From the NCBI GenBank assembly GCA_003993805.1, contig RSEF01000002.1, positions 91,939,939 to 92,003,938 on the forward strand: 64,000 nucleotides of DNA, in the 5' to 3' direction. The stretch comes from Himantopus leucocephalus (lineage: Eukaryota; Chordata; Aves; Charadriiformes; Recurvirostridae). A program made the translations under genes and the position numbers. The notes below the pieces were generated by a model that did no database searches, was not told the origin of the DNA, and saw nothing but the letters and a program-made list of their open reading frames with translations. Shown here in pieces: positions 1 to 12,143 of this stretch (its first letter is position 1; each line of letters opens with the position of its first letter).

Positions 1-3000
1 AGAAACATCCAGATTGCTGCTAATTTTCTCTCTAATATTTAATGACTTGTACAAGCAGAAACGAAGATTTTATTTTCTTATGTATAACAACAAGCAAATC
101 ACGCTATAAGTATTCAGACTAGTTTTTGCTTATTCATAGAAAAACAAATTACTTGCCATTGTAAGATTAGGAAAATGTTACAAATAAAATATTCACACTA
201 AACTATCCACTTCATGAAAATTGGCTTTCAACATATTTCTTTATTTCTTAAAGAACAGTGACTCTGGGTTATAAAATGTAACTCCTTGATATTTTTTACA
301 AATAGTAATGACCCTACCTGATTTAAGGTGAGATAGAGGCTACCTTTAGATCCTGATCTAATTTGGAATGAGGCAAACATTAACAGCGGCTTTACTAGGC
401 TAGGAACCTAAACCACTCAATATGAGAATAGGTAAATTTTATGGTGGTCTTTTTTTTTTTGCTTTCTCCCATTTATCAACTCTCTGATACCTAATATGTA
501 ATATTTAAATGTTGTTGTGGTTGAAATACCAGGTATCACATAAACTTGCCACATCACGTTTAGGCTCTCCATATAATGATTTTAAAAATTTCTTCAATCT
601 TTTTGTTAAAGATGTTTTATCAATTTCACAGACAATGGCAAACTTTAATCTGAAAAGTTTATTTTCCATGCATTTTCTCTAGAACCATCTGTTAAATCAT
701 CCTACATCTATTACCATTATTTTTTTTAATGTTGCAGCAATATGGACAAATCTTATCTGAAATACTGAAATTGGAGCTTTAGTGTAATTCTTTTTCTTTA
801 TGCATACACTGAAACACATATTTTTGTCTCCACTGGATTCAGGCTTTTTCAATACAAGAAATTGCTCAGAATTTTGATTTACAGTCTATTAATAATAATA
901 GCCAGTGAGCTTGCTTAGCAACCTCTTTATACTTCTGCCATCAGCAATATTACCTGAGATACTGTAAGGAAGTCAAATTCAATTCATTTCTGATCTGTGT
1001 GGGTACTATCTCTGGCCAAGATAATTTTCTTCCTGGCAGAGGGAAGCGTCTATAGCTATTACAAGGTTGGTTAACCTATATAATGTGTGGTAGAAATGAG
1101 AAACTTTCTCTGTATCCAGCTGGTTATTAATAAAGAAGAAATCCTCTTACGCTGTCAGCAACACTTTGCTAGGATCAAAGACAAATTGGTGACTGACCAT
1201 CTGTCTCTGTACATACATATTTCCCACAGTTCGTGCCTTACTGATCCATTAGATCTCACCTTGAATCAGAATAATTAACCACGTCAAGCCAATTTGACCT
1301 ATCCAAAACCACCAAGACTTTTACTGTTGACCTCAATGTAGCCAGGAGCTCTGTTGGGCCCGGTTTAAAATAGTAGTTTCTGTTACTTTGGATCACTCAG
1401 TTAATTTTTATTTTGAGTATGTAAAAAAATATATTTATTCAGGTTTGTAAGATGCTGTCACAACTTTGCCATATGAAATTTACGTTTTACATTATGCAGT
1501 GACTTGTTTTCAAGCTGTTGACCAACAGTGCGTTATATACCCTTAGAGCAGTTTTCCACATGTGGCTTCACTTCAGTGCAGAAAAGATTTTATTCAGATG
1601 GAGGTTTTCAACTGTTGCTTTGAAGTATGGAATAAAAAATGGACCTTTCTTAGAGAGATAAGTAGGTGCTTTATTTGCTTACAACTTTGGTCCAATAGTA
1701 TGTAACGCGTGATAGAAGAAGCAGAAATATTGTCAGGCTCTCAGGGATGCTTTCGCAATGCAACAGTGAAATTTGCTTTCTTTGGCTTACAACCACAGTC
1801 TCAAATGGTTTACACTGCATCACCTCTGCAAACTTCAATGATCTTAAGTCAGAAAATCAGTTTGTTATCAGTCTTACCCCACCTAGTCAAGGAAATAATT
1901 ATTTTTTTATGAAAGTAAGAGAATTATGAATAAGAGTAGTAGGGGGTTTTATGTTCAATATGTTAAATGACAAACAGCTACAAGTAAATAGACTCAGAAT
2001 TAGTGACGCTGTTTTTTATATACTACACCAATTAAAGCTGGAACTACCATGCTTGGATACCAGTTTTGTCAATCAACTTGTGACTGTTTATACAATATGG
2101 ATAAGGTAATGTTTACTTATAACCTAAAAGAACTCCTTCTAAATTAAGCAGAATTATAAAGCAGTGAATATCAATGATATTCTCCCCTTTTACCTAAAGA
2201 TAACTTAAAGCTGGATTAAAGCACATGATACAGAAACTGCAAAAAAGAGGAAAGATGGAGTCTGTTCTCCATGCCCACAGTAGACAAGACCAGTTATAAT
2301 AGGCTTAAATTATGTAAGGAATATTCAGATTAAATATCAAAAAGTACTTTCTTATGGTAAAGATACTGAAGCAGTAGAATAGATTGCTTGAGTTCAGCAC
2401 CACGGGTGATCTTTGAGAAAAGGCTAGACAGATTTCCAGCCTGCCAGAGTCAACTGGGTAAGAATGCACACAAACCATCAATTCTCTGAAAATGTCAACA
2501 ATTAGAATGGCACCCAGATCCAAATGTCTGGATAATGAGGTTTTTTCCTCCATTTTAGAGAAAAGGAACAAAATTGACTTCTAACCCTCTTCTAGAATCA
2601 GACTTCCCTTAAAAATAGAGCTCTGAGTATCTAAAAATCTATATCTCATTAAGCAATTAAAGTTTAATGGAGACTCAGAGGCAGGCTGAAAAAAAAAAAA
2701 AAGGAAAGACTCTTGGTGCAGGTCTTGATTCACCTGCCCTATAGGCAAATAAAAAAGACTCATTACACCTTTAAAGTTGACTGAGTTGTTGGTAACATGA
2801 AAAAGAGCAGACAGCCTCAGGGAATGGGGAATATAACTCCATTTGGAAGAGCTGCTCTCTATGAGAAAAAACAGGTGCTGCTGTTGACGATGCTGTTTCT
2901 GATCCGTAACTAGTTGAGAATTTTGGTCTCAGGGCTGTCAGGATGGTACCTCTAAGCAGCACTAAATTCCTTCAGAAGTTATAAGGAAAAAATGTCAGCA

Positions 3001-4057
3001 TTGATGGAAATATTTTTTTACTCTGTGAAGAAAAAAGAAAAGATTAATTCAACATAGACTTTTTCATGTTTCTTTTATCTCAAAGGCAGATCAAATGTTA
3101 GTTAAATTAATTTTATAATAACTCAGAGAAGACACCAACCCTTACATTCACAGTAATCACGAACTCTTTGACCTTGGTCCACCTTCCATACACCAGGCGA
3201 GAGGATTCAAAAAAACATTACACAAAGGGGTTGGCACTAATAAAGACCATTCACTGCACAGCCTAGCGTGAGGCACCCTAGCTGTCAACTGAACAGTATG
3301 ACAGCGTTCAGATCAAACAAGTAATCCAGTTAATGAGGCATATCTCAGGAACTTGCCGAGAAAGTAAGCGTGTGAGTGATATGGCTACTTTGTCATGGAT
3401 TAATAGAATATTAATCAAGGCAATGTACAATTTCATATGCTGGTGACAGAAGGATTAGGCAGCATGGGAGCGTTAAAGCTTCGAGTACCTTTGTGAATGC
3501 AGGGTCTAGTTTCTTCGCTTTTTTTTGAAGTGAAATGAATAAATCCAAATATCCTGCAGTCAATGCCTATAATTTCAAATTGTTTCCTTGGGTATCTTTT
3601 GGAAACTTTGTTAAAGAGCATCACAAATCTTCTGCAAAAAGTTTCCAAAGGAACACCTACACTATGTAATTTTAAGCAAATTAAACCTGTGCAATCTGTC
3701 AGTTTCCTTCTGTCTTTGTATTTTAGCTTCTTCAGGGATGGGCCATGGGATACTTTTCTGTGTTTTCTAAACACTGATGTAGAGTTGCTAAGCCTTGATA
3801 AACGATTAACGAGCCCACAGCCAGTTGTTTCTGTGGTGGTTGGAGCATCTCAAGAAAATAATAACTTGTTTTAAAAATTGCAAAAATAACTTTGATAATA
3901 AAGCAATTCTTGAATTTTTTTCAAAATACACTAAGGTTATTGTAGTTCATGGGAGCTATCTAGATAATTCTAAAAAGTCATATAAAAAGTTATTGCCACT
4001 GTAATAATTATGTTTTTCAGCTATTCATTCCCTTCAATGGTGCATTAGAAATCTATA
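1..4057. other. Non-coding AT-rich DNA, no gene seen
   Basis: All open frames here are short, overlap one another on both strands and resemble no family I recognise. The stretch has simple homopolymer runs and one RE1-like half-site at 2393 (listed separately). I see no interspersed repeat that I can name. Confidence 0.7.
2393..2405 (+). promoter_or_regulatory. RE1/NRSE left half-site (candidate)
   Basis: The bases TTCAGCACCACGG match the left half and spacer of the RE1/NRSE consensus bound by the silencer REST (TTCAGCACC..GGACAGCGCC) over 13 positions. The right half beyond the GG does not match, so this is at most a half-site. REST represses neuronal genes outside neurons, and half-sites usually bind weakly. 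The match could be chance in a window of this size. Confidence 0.3.
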
Positions 4058-4588
4058 ATGAAACAACACATGCAGCCTCAGAGATGGATTTTTTTGGCTG
4101 ATAAACATAGTGAAGTGGAAATTCCAGGAGCAGGGGGACTTCCAACAGTGAGGAGAAATGCGTTCACTGAAAACACTATAATTTTGTATACAATTAACAT
4201 ACTCTCAAGAGAAGCGATTAGTATTTCAAGGGCCCAGATTGAGTTTGGTCAGGAGGGGCACAGGATTCTTTTTACACTCTGGAGCTCCCCACACAAGCAC
4301 TTGGCGCAGACACTAAAGTTAGGCAGTCAAATAGCATGGTATTTGCAGGCAAGATCAAGGAAATGGCAAAGATATGTATATAGTGTTGTCTGTCACTTCC
4401 AGAAACAGATACAGGCTATCAGAGGTGCCCCAAAAAAGAAAAAAAACAAAAAAAAGTGGACTTTGAAAGCATACTGCCTGCATGACGAATTCCTATTCCT
4501 TCTTAAATATGTGCCTGAGGAAGAGGATATTCCTGATATCACTAATTTCTTTTGCTTTTCTTTTTTTTCAAGACAGGAAAAACACTAG
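4058..4588 (+). other. Longest non-repeat open frame, probably not a gene
   Basis: This 176-codon frame is the longest in the window outside the CR1 element. Its product has no signal peptide, no clear membrane segment and no domain I recognise. It has a lysine-rich low-complexity patch around residues 125-133, encoded by an A-rich run. A single-exon vertebrate gene would normally have stronger coding character and a recognisable promoter or poly(A) context, and neither is seen. It is most likely a chance open frame, but its length makes it the first one to test for conservation. Confidence 0.12.
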
Positions 4589-7500
4589 GCCAAGACATGT
4601 CATAAAGTTTCTGTAATGAATACTTTTCTTGGATTTATTGTTTGCTTATTTGCTGTATTTTTAAAAATGGAATTTCTGATTTACCCATCAAATTGTAAAG
4701 AACAAGGCCAACAAATCTAACATGAACTTTCAGGTCAGTGAAACACTTTGTAACGTCATCTGTATATTCATATTCCTTCTTTTTCTCCACGTCTCCATTT
4801 TTCTCATGCTTCTGCACATCTTTTCCCATTTATTCTCTCTCTTGATTCAGCTCCCTGAACCTTCAGCTTCAGTTTCTGCTATAGATATCCACTGGGAGAT
4901 TTCCTCAGGCTAAATATTGGAGCTATGACTGATGTACGTGTCCAGTGTATATCAGTAAAAATGTCAGATATATCACGCTAAAGTTCAACATCTGGGAAGA
5001 CTAGCCAAAGATTCTTAAGGAACTTTTACAGATCTCTGAAAACTCATATTTAGCATCATGAACTGTCCTCCAGCCTTCTTTGCTTACACTTGGAACAATT
5101 TCACCTGCACCTGTTTCTTCCTGACTGTGTTTTGTGGCTGGACAACGAAGAAACTTCTTTTAAACTATTTTTGTAACTGGTAAGGGTGAAGCTTGCAGAA
5201 CATCAGGATTACTTGTAATGGCAAATACACAATCAAGTGGAATTGTTCTGAACTACTTAAGAGATGGCATAAGAGTATTCAGTGTAATCATATTCAGTGG
5301 GATATATATGTTGGTCAAAATGGAACTACTTTGGTAAATATGGTGGAGATTTCTTAGGGCAGAAAACCCAAGAAAAACATTCCAACACATCCGTTTCAAC
5401 TAATCAGGAGCTTTTTTTTTCCTTAGAAGTTTTTTATTTTAAAGTGGTGTAATATTAAATAAAACTGAAACAAAAGACCAAAAAATACACTTTTTGAAGA
5501 AAAAGATTTTTAAGATGTTCCATTATTAGCAAATTTCAGTTAATTTTTCTACTTCATAAGAACCTTTATTTCAGGGTTCTCTCTCTCTTTCATGAAACAG
5601 AGAGTCTATTTAAACTGCTTAGTATTTTAATATTACTCACAATAATTTTCAAAGAGATTCAGAACATTTCTGAGAAAAAGATTTTGAGCTCAGTAACTGC
5701 TATTTGACACTGCTCAGGCCTCCCGGCAGCTGGCTAGATCCAGCTTACCGGAATTCACTTAGCAATATTGGTGGGCCTTGTGTTGACAGCTGGTTAGATA
5801 CCAACGATGTTTTCCAGGTTAATTAAATTTAATCTCATCAATAGTGTTACCTGCTGTTAAAAATAGCTTATGCCACCATCATTTGTTATACTAGTTATAG
5901 CGCTTTTAGGACTGCTTTATACTTGTATTCAGTGATAGATTCTTTTTCATTTTATTTCTTTGAATGGAATAGATCTTGATGAAGTAAATTATGATTTGTA
6001 TAGCTTGTGAAGAAAAAGTTACGCTGCCTCATGACTGAACCAAGTAGACCTTCATAACATGGCAAAACTGAGAGATCAAAGCAGCATGGAGGTAAAAGCT
6101 GATATATGGTCATCTATCAAGGTTACTACTAAAAATGCTCCAAATGTATGAGATAAATTCCTAGAAAACTATAAGCTATCATATGAATACATTTGAAGGA
6201 TATAAGCTGACTTAAAAATACTAATAAAGTACCTGGCCTGATGGGCAGATTTAAGAATTACCACTGAAATGGAAAGAAATTGAAAAAGCAAACAAATTTA
6301 GAAGAAAATGGCCTAGAACTGTCTGTGAGTTTTTATCATTTTATTTATTATTCTACTGCATTTTTGTTTGCATCCTATTTTCCATTCTTTCAGTTTTCCT
6401 GTTGCAAACCGCCTGTAAAGAATTGGCAAGTAATTCTGATATATCCAAGCACCCTCCTGAGACTTTACCCACCTTATTTGCACTTTGTTTGCAATCTGGG
6501 GCTTCTCTCCTTTGTTTTAGGCAGGCATTTTCCCTCTTCTGACATGTTTTTCGGTAATTGTTGGCCAATGTCAGTGTTGCTCAGATGCCTCTCCAGGATT
6601 CATGTTCAGTCCAATCCAGTGACTGACAAACTCTCATGCAGATCCTGCAGCTGCATATACTTATGTCACCCTAAATTCTGGGAGCTTTAAAGAAAATCAG
6701 ATAGCTCTGCTAGTCACACAGAGAGGGCTTGTTTGGTTCTGATTAAGTGAAGAATGAATAAGAAGGCAGCACTGAAGAACATGAACAAAATAAATGCCAA
6801 TCAGGTGAAACAGTGGATGGCTCAAAGGGTTATAAGGGAGGGACATTCCAGAAACTAGTCAAGTTTGAATGTTCCCAGTAATCATCCTGATTTCATTCTC
6901 CCAGTTCCTCAAGTCAGTTTCAGATTTAACACGCAAATACAGTGGTCATTAAAAGGTACAGATACAGAATTGCTTATGGAGAAGGGAGGAAGGATCCAAA
7001 ATATGTTATTATTTTTTTTTGTCACATGGTGTTAATATGGATTTCTATGGAAACTTATCAGTTGTTGTTCTTGGAGAAGGTCTTAGGAGGGAACATGTCA
7101 GTCCCCTGTCTCCCTGCTAATCATATCTGTGAGCACAGAGAAACCAAGATAATCATACAGATTACCCTGATTGATGCTTTGGATTTTTTTCTCTGTGACT
7201 GCATGCATGGAAGACTAACAAGGTTCAACATCAGCTGCCAGAAAATTCCGAGGGGAATGCTGCTTCTGCACCAAGAAAAAGGTATTGTATATGTTATTGC
7301 TGGTGATTGCTGCCATTGCAAAATGTGCAAACTGGCGGCTCCTCAGCACCTGCGACAGCTTCTGCCATTTGAAAAGTACAGTGCATCCTTGAAAGAATAA
7401 AAATCCACTAAAAAGAAGTAGGTGGCATTCTTTATTGAAAAGATCTGTCTGTGTTTTTTGAAGGTCTTCCCAAGAAGGTGTCTTCTCAGCCAATAAAAAT

Positions 7501-7739
7501 CCTACAGATTCTTTCGGTAGATTTTAAATCTGTCTTCCTTTAGAGTCAGGGAGAAGAAAGGTATAGGTATATTACTCCTGGAAGACAGACAGAGTTAAGT
7601 TCTTTGGAGAGATGAATTGAGACAGGCTATCTGTAAAGTTAGTCTTATTTCCTATACTTTAATAAAATTCCATATACAGTCCTGAAGAAATATGTCTCTG
7701 TGGCTCTACTTGCATCACATTCTGGGACACAGATTTGGT

Positions 7740-7754
7740 CCACTTGGTGGCAGC
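7740..7754 (+). promoter_or_regulatory. CTCF-like motif (candidate)
   Basis: CCACTTGGTGGCAGC fits the CTCF core consensus CCASYAGRKGGCRSY with one mismatch (T in place of the central A). CTCF is a zinc-finger protein that anchors chromatin loops. The motif reads on the plus strand, the same direction as the candidate at 53532. Without binding data it is only a sequence match. Confidence 0.3.
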
Positions 7755-9036
7755 AGTGAATATAACACCACACGCTCTTTGCCTTGACACTGGTAATAAA
7801 GGATGCTTTTAAAAAGTGTGTAGGTGTTTATAATAACAGAAGAAACACTTTTCTGCTCATTGTGCAATCTCTTTATGTTCTGGCTGCTCGGCATTAAAGT
7901 CAGTATGGTGGTTTCCCTGAGCCATGCATTTGGTCTTGGCTGTACTGTAGCTCTAAAAGCTCATATAACTTCTTTTTGCAACTGATCAATGAGCAAAACT
8001 AAATGAGATTTTGTTCTTCATAACCTGTATGAACCTTAGATTGTGAACTGTGTTTCTGCACCTTCCTGTCAGTCTGATTTCACTTCTTTGGCGATGGTTG
8101 TTTGATGTGTTTAAAGGATAGCTTCCCCAGTGGAGGAAAAGAACATAATGATACTGCCCAAGAGTAGAGAGAAACATGGTATCCATACTGCCCAGTTTGA
8201 TGCTAAAGGCATTGGTTTTTAGGGTTACAGGTGGGGGTCTAGGAAGGGAGAAAATTAAAGGGGAAGAGAATAAATAGCAAGAGGGGCAGGCTGAGTTATT
8301 TATCAATAGAGATGTCTGCTTATTTAGCTATAGACATTATAATGTTGTTCTGATGGACTACAGAGACATTGGCACATCAGGTCTGACACTAGATGTAGTA
8401 GGAGACAGGACTATGCTGCCTAGTACTCTCATCTGTCCTCATTTCCACTTCAGTATTTATTTCTTAATAGAAGAAATAAGATGTTATTTTCATGGTAACA
8501 CTATATTATGCTAAATTTATATTGCACATTGCTTCACGGTAATGTTATATTACATTGTTATATGTCACAGTAACATCCTGAGCAGTAAAAATGAAGTGCC
8601 CAGAATTCAAACAATTTGCTGTAGCAACCTTACATTTTCTAAATTGATTCTGACCAGTATTCACCTTATACTTTCCAGAAGTGAAGTATTTTGGATGTCA
8701 AAATGTTAGAATTGCCGTATGATGCTTGTGGCAGGGGCTGGGGGTGGGGGCCGAATAGAACCTCTTCTAGCAGGAAGGGAACTGGTAATACTTGTACTTG
8801 ACCCTGGGTTTTAAAACTTTAGCACTTAAATAAAGCAGAACCTCTCTGAACGCAACACTGGCGTAAAAGAAGCTCAGAGGATGCTGGAAGAGACTCTGGC
8901 AGTTTATTGTAGATAAATTCATTTGTCATAGTATGGATGGGGTGTTTGTATGTTATAGTTGCAATTGTCCTCCTTCTTCAAGGAAATGGCTTTGAAGAAA
9001 GCATTTAATGATGTTTTGCAGTCATCCATTGCGGCT

Positions 9037-9070
9037 GTTATAGTGTTGTGTTATAGTGAAAGTTATAGTG
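9037..9070 (+). repeat. Three spaced copies of GTTATAGTG
   Basis: The nine-base word GTTATAGTG occurs exactly at 9037, 9050 and 9062, so the copies start 13 and 12 bases apart. It looks like a small degenerate tandem repeat with a unit of about 12-13 bases. No function is apparent. Confidence 0.6.
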
Positions 9071-11836
9071 TTTAAGCATCATAATTCATGAAAACATAGA
9101 AGACTATTGTATTGCTGGAAATCACTGTTTCTATCCATTGGTCCCAGGAAAAAAAAAAAAGCAACAAAAAAGACAATGTTATGTCTTTATACACAGCTCA
9201 GTAATTTAATTTCTAAATGATTTTTTGCATGTTTTGTAAGGACAGTATTAACCTGAACTTTTCTTATGCATTTATTTTGTCTTTTCTCTCATAGCTTTCT
9301 CAGGAAGCTTTAAAAGAAGCAGCAGCTCTTGTGAGATGTAGCATTAGCTGGGGCTTTATGCTGTAGTTTGCTTTCACACAGATATTTTGTTAAGTCCCGT
9401 GACAGTCAAATTTGTGACGCACGGGCAGGGCTCTGGCCTGTTCTGAAGAACCAAAGAACTTTTTCTGATTCCTGTCTTGCACCATAATGAGTTGTTTGGT
9501 GAAATACCGTGCAGGAGGAGAAGCAGACTGCTGCCTTAATCAGTATAATTCTCTTCACAAATTATCTGATACGGGTTCTGTTGAAATGAATAGAAATATT
9601 TCAAAGGTAATTAGATCAATGGCTTATATTCTAGAATTTTCCTACAGCTTTGCTAATGTCATCAGATCTGATAGCACATCCTCTCTTTCTGTAATAGATA
9701 ACAGAGAAATGTAGTTCTGTTCTCACTGGAACTAAGTGGGGTCTTATCTGCATTACTAAACGTGGATGTTTGTGACCTTTGAGTGAACTATAATGAAAAT
9801 TATTTGCATGACTTGGATATTCTAATATTTTTCAATGAGGAAAAATTGGATTTATTTTGACCTATTATCAAAATACAGGCTGTTGCCACATTCACCAGTC
9901 ATCTATTCTATTATTGCTTTAAATTAATGATGGATTAATTTTGTCCATGATAATATATACCATCATTTTAGGAATGTTTCCTGTAATTTTTAATAACTCC
10001 ATTCAAAAATACATCAAGGTTGGGATTTTGAGCGCTGATCTTTGGTCTAGAAAGTAAAAAATTCCACAGTTCTCTCCTGAAGGCAAAATTTTGGGGTTGT
10101 TTTTTTCCTTTTACCCCCTGTAATCTGGAGTGGTGGTTTGCCAGCTCTGCCACTTCCCTTATACACTGAGATAACATTTACCACTCAGATTAATAGAAAA
10201 ACCCCACCCAATTTAGAACCTAGCCCATTTTCCTAGCACTTTAAAGAAATTGTCAAGCTCATAGTAGTATAACGAAGAGGTCAGAGGCAACTGGGTAGCA
10301 GTGCCCAGCGCACAGCTAGCAGGAGAAGTGCAAGCACACAGTGTCAATCCACTTGAGGAGGAGATGTGACAGGAAGCAAGACTGGAAACCTCACTGATCA
10401 TTGCCAGCTATCCTACGGATCAGAGGCTTTCAGCCTGTGATTCACAGACTCCAGGGAGTTACCTCTACTTTTAAATGACTTGCGAAGTTGACCAAGAGAA
10501 ATAATTTAATGTGTGCTACACAGCAGTCTGCGTAAGATGAACTCTCTAAACTTAACCCTCGTACATTAAAAAAATTTCTTTGGAACCCACGAACCACAGA
10601 AAGGTTGAAAATGGATCTATACATAATAGATTATACATAATAACTTATAGGTTGAAGACTACAGCAGGTATCTGAAGTGAGGAATTTTTATCCCTACTTT
10701 CATACAGTATAAATTTCAGTTCAGGTGATATCACAGTTGCAGTAAGAATTACTATTTATGAAGGATTTTGGTGGATAATTTTTCAGAATATATTACTTGA
10801 TTTTGATTGTTCAGTCATGCATATAGTGTAATGCAGATCCTAAATTGAGGTTTGAGCTCTTAAAACTCTTAAAACTTGAATTGCAGCAAACAGTGTATCA
10901 TTTGGTAGATGTGACAATGTATTCAATAATAGGCAGCAGGTGGTGTTAAAAATGTGGTCTTTGCTTTTGAGCGTTAAAAATAAAACAGACATATAAAGTT
11001 GACAGGTGGTGATTATGTCTGGGAAACCACAGAGATCTAGGGATTTTGCTAATTTTGGCAAGCAGTTCATAGCAGGTAATTTATCTAAAAATTCTACCTC
11101 TTTTTGTTTGTTAATATCCCAATTCCCTAAGTTCATTCTTTAACAAAAATGCTCAAGTGTTTGCTAAATCCACCAAAAAATTAAACAACTAAGGTCTTAT
11201 CCAAAGCCTTCTGTAGACCATAAAAATAATTCCATTATTTTAATATGTCTTGAATACACTGTAATTGACAGCATAAAACTCTATCTCTGTATAGTCCTAC
11301 TTTAAGTCAGTGAGTCTCTTGGTATACGTATGTCTTTTCATACTGAGGAGGAAGGAGTTCAGAAATAGACTCCACCTAAATAATTCTGCAAGTAATTCTT
11401 TGTCTCTGAGAAAGAACAGAGCATTTTTTTCCCCTCATAACCCTCAGCAGTCACAATTTTAACTAGACCTAAAAATCATATGGTATGTGTTTATTCCCTG
11501 ACTGAAGGGGCATAAAAGTCCAAATGTTCATATCTACAAATTCAAAATTAACATCTGTGGTTGTTCTGTATAATACACTTAAGGGTTTCTATGTCTGCAA
11601 GTAATCCTTCCAGTAAACTCAATCCTTATATAGAGCAAAAGGAAAACAATCCAAAAAGCAGCATAAACACAATCTAAACCAAATGGGGTAGGAATTTCTG
11701 TCAAAATATGTTAATAGAATTTGCCCACCTTTAAAAAGACTTATTTCTGGCAGCTTCATTACTGTTCATGATCATGATTGAAGATGTGTAGAAATGATAC
11801 AAAGCCTGTAGAAACAATTTAAGAAGCATCCATTTT

Positions 11837-12094
11837 TCATCTGGCTTTAGACTTCAAATACTCTTCCACTAGCTTTTGTGTTCTGTTAGCTTTAAGACTA
11901 GAGGTATATAGAAGCAGCTTGTACAAAGTTAAGCCCATCAAACAATTGTTAGAGAAGTGAGAAACCGTTTTGATGGTCTCATCTATTTGTCCAGAGATGA
12001 TTTGAGGAGAAGGTTCTGCGGTCAGGCCTTCAGAAGAGCCTAATGATGTTAGAAGAGGTTCTGCGGGGCTACGTGGAACTGGACTGATTTTCAT
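11837..12094 (-). CDS. Candidate coding exon or small open frame, unidentified
   Basis: This minus-strand frame has 85 codons from its ATG and stays open for another 15 codons upstream, to a stop near 12143. Its product has a proline/serine-rich first third and then a mixed, helix-like second half rich in L, K and E. That composition is more protein-like than most frames in this AT-rich window. The N-terminal third contains a short internal duplication at DNA level (the word AGGTTCTGCGG occurs twice, about 50 bases apart). A possible splice acceptor (CTAGCAG) lies just upstream but has only a weak pyrimidine tract. I do not recognise the family. It could be a terminal exon, a decayed exon or a chance frame. 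Confidence 0.2.
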   Translation of the reverse strand: MKISPVPRSPAEPLLTSLGSSEGLTAEPSPQIISGQIDETIKTVSHFSNNCLMGLTLYKLLLYTSSLKANRTQKLVEEYLKSKAR

Positions 12095-12143
12095 CTGGTT
12101 TAGGAACTTTCCTGCTAGGTGATTTTGAAACTCTCCCTAGGTA

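Larger units (their letters stand above)
4589..11836. other. Non-coding DNA, no gene seen
   Basis: Open frames of up to about 150 codons (6280-6690 and 6942-7400 on the plus strand) lack recognisable domains and look like chance frames. A CTCF-like motif lies at 7740 and a short tandem word repeat at 9037; both are listed separately. No interspersed repeat is recognisable. Confidence 0.65.
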
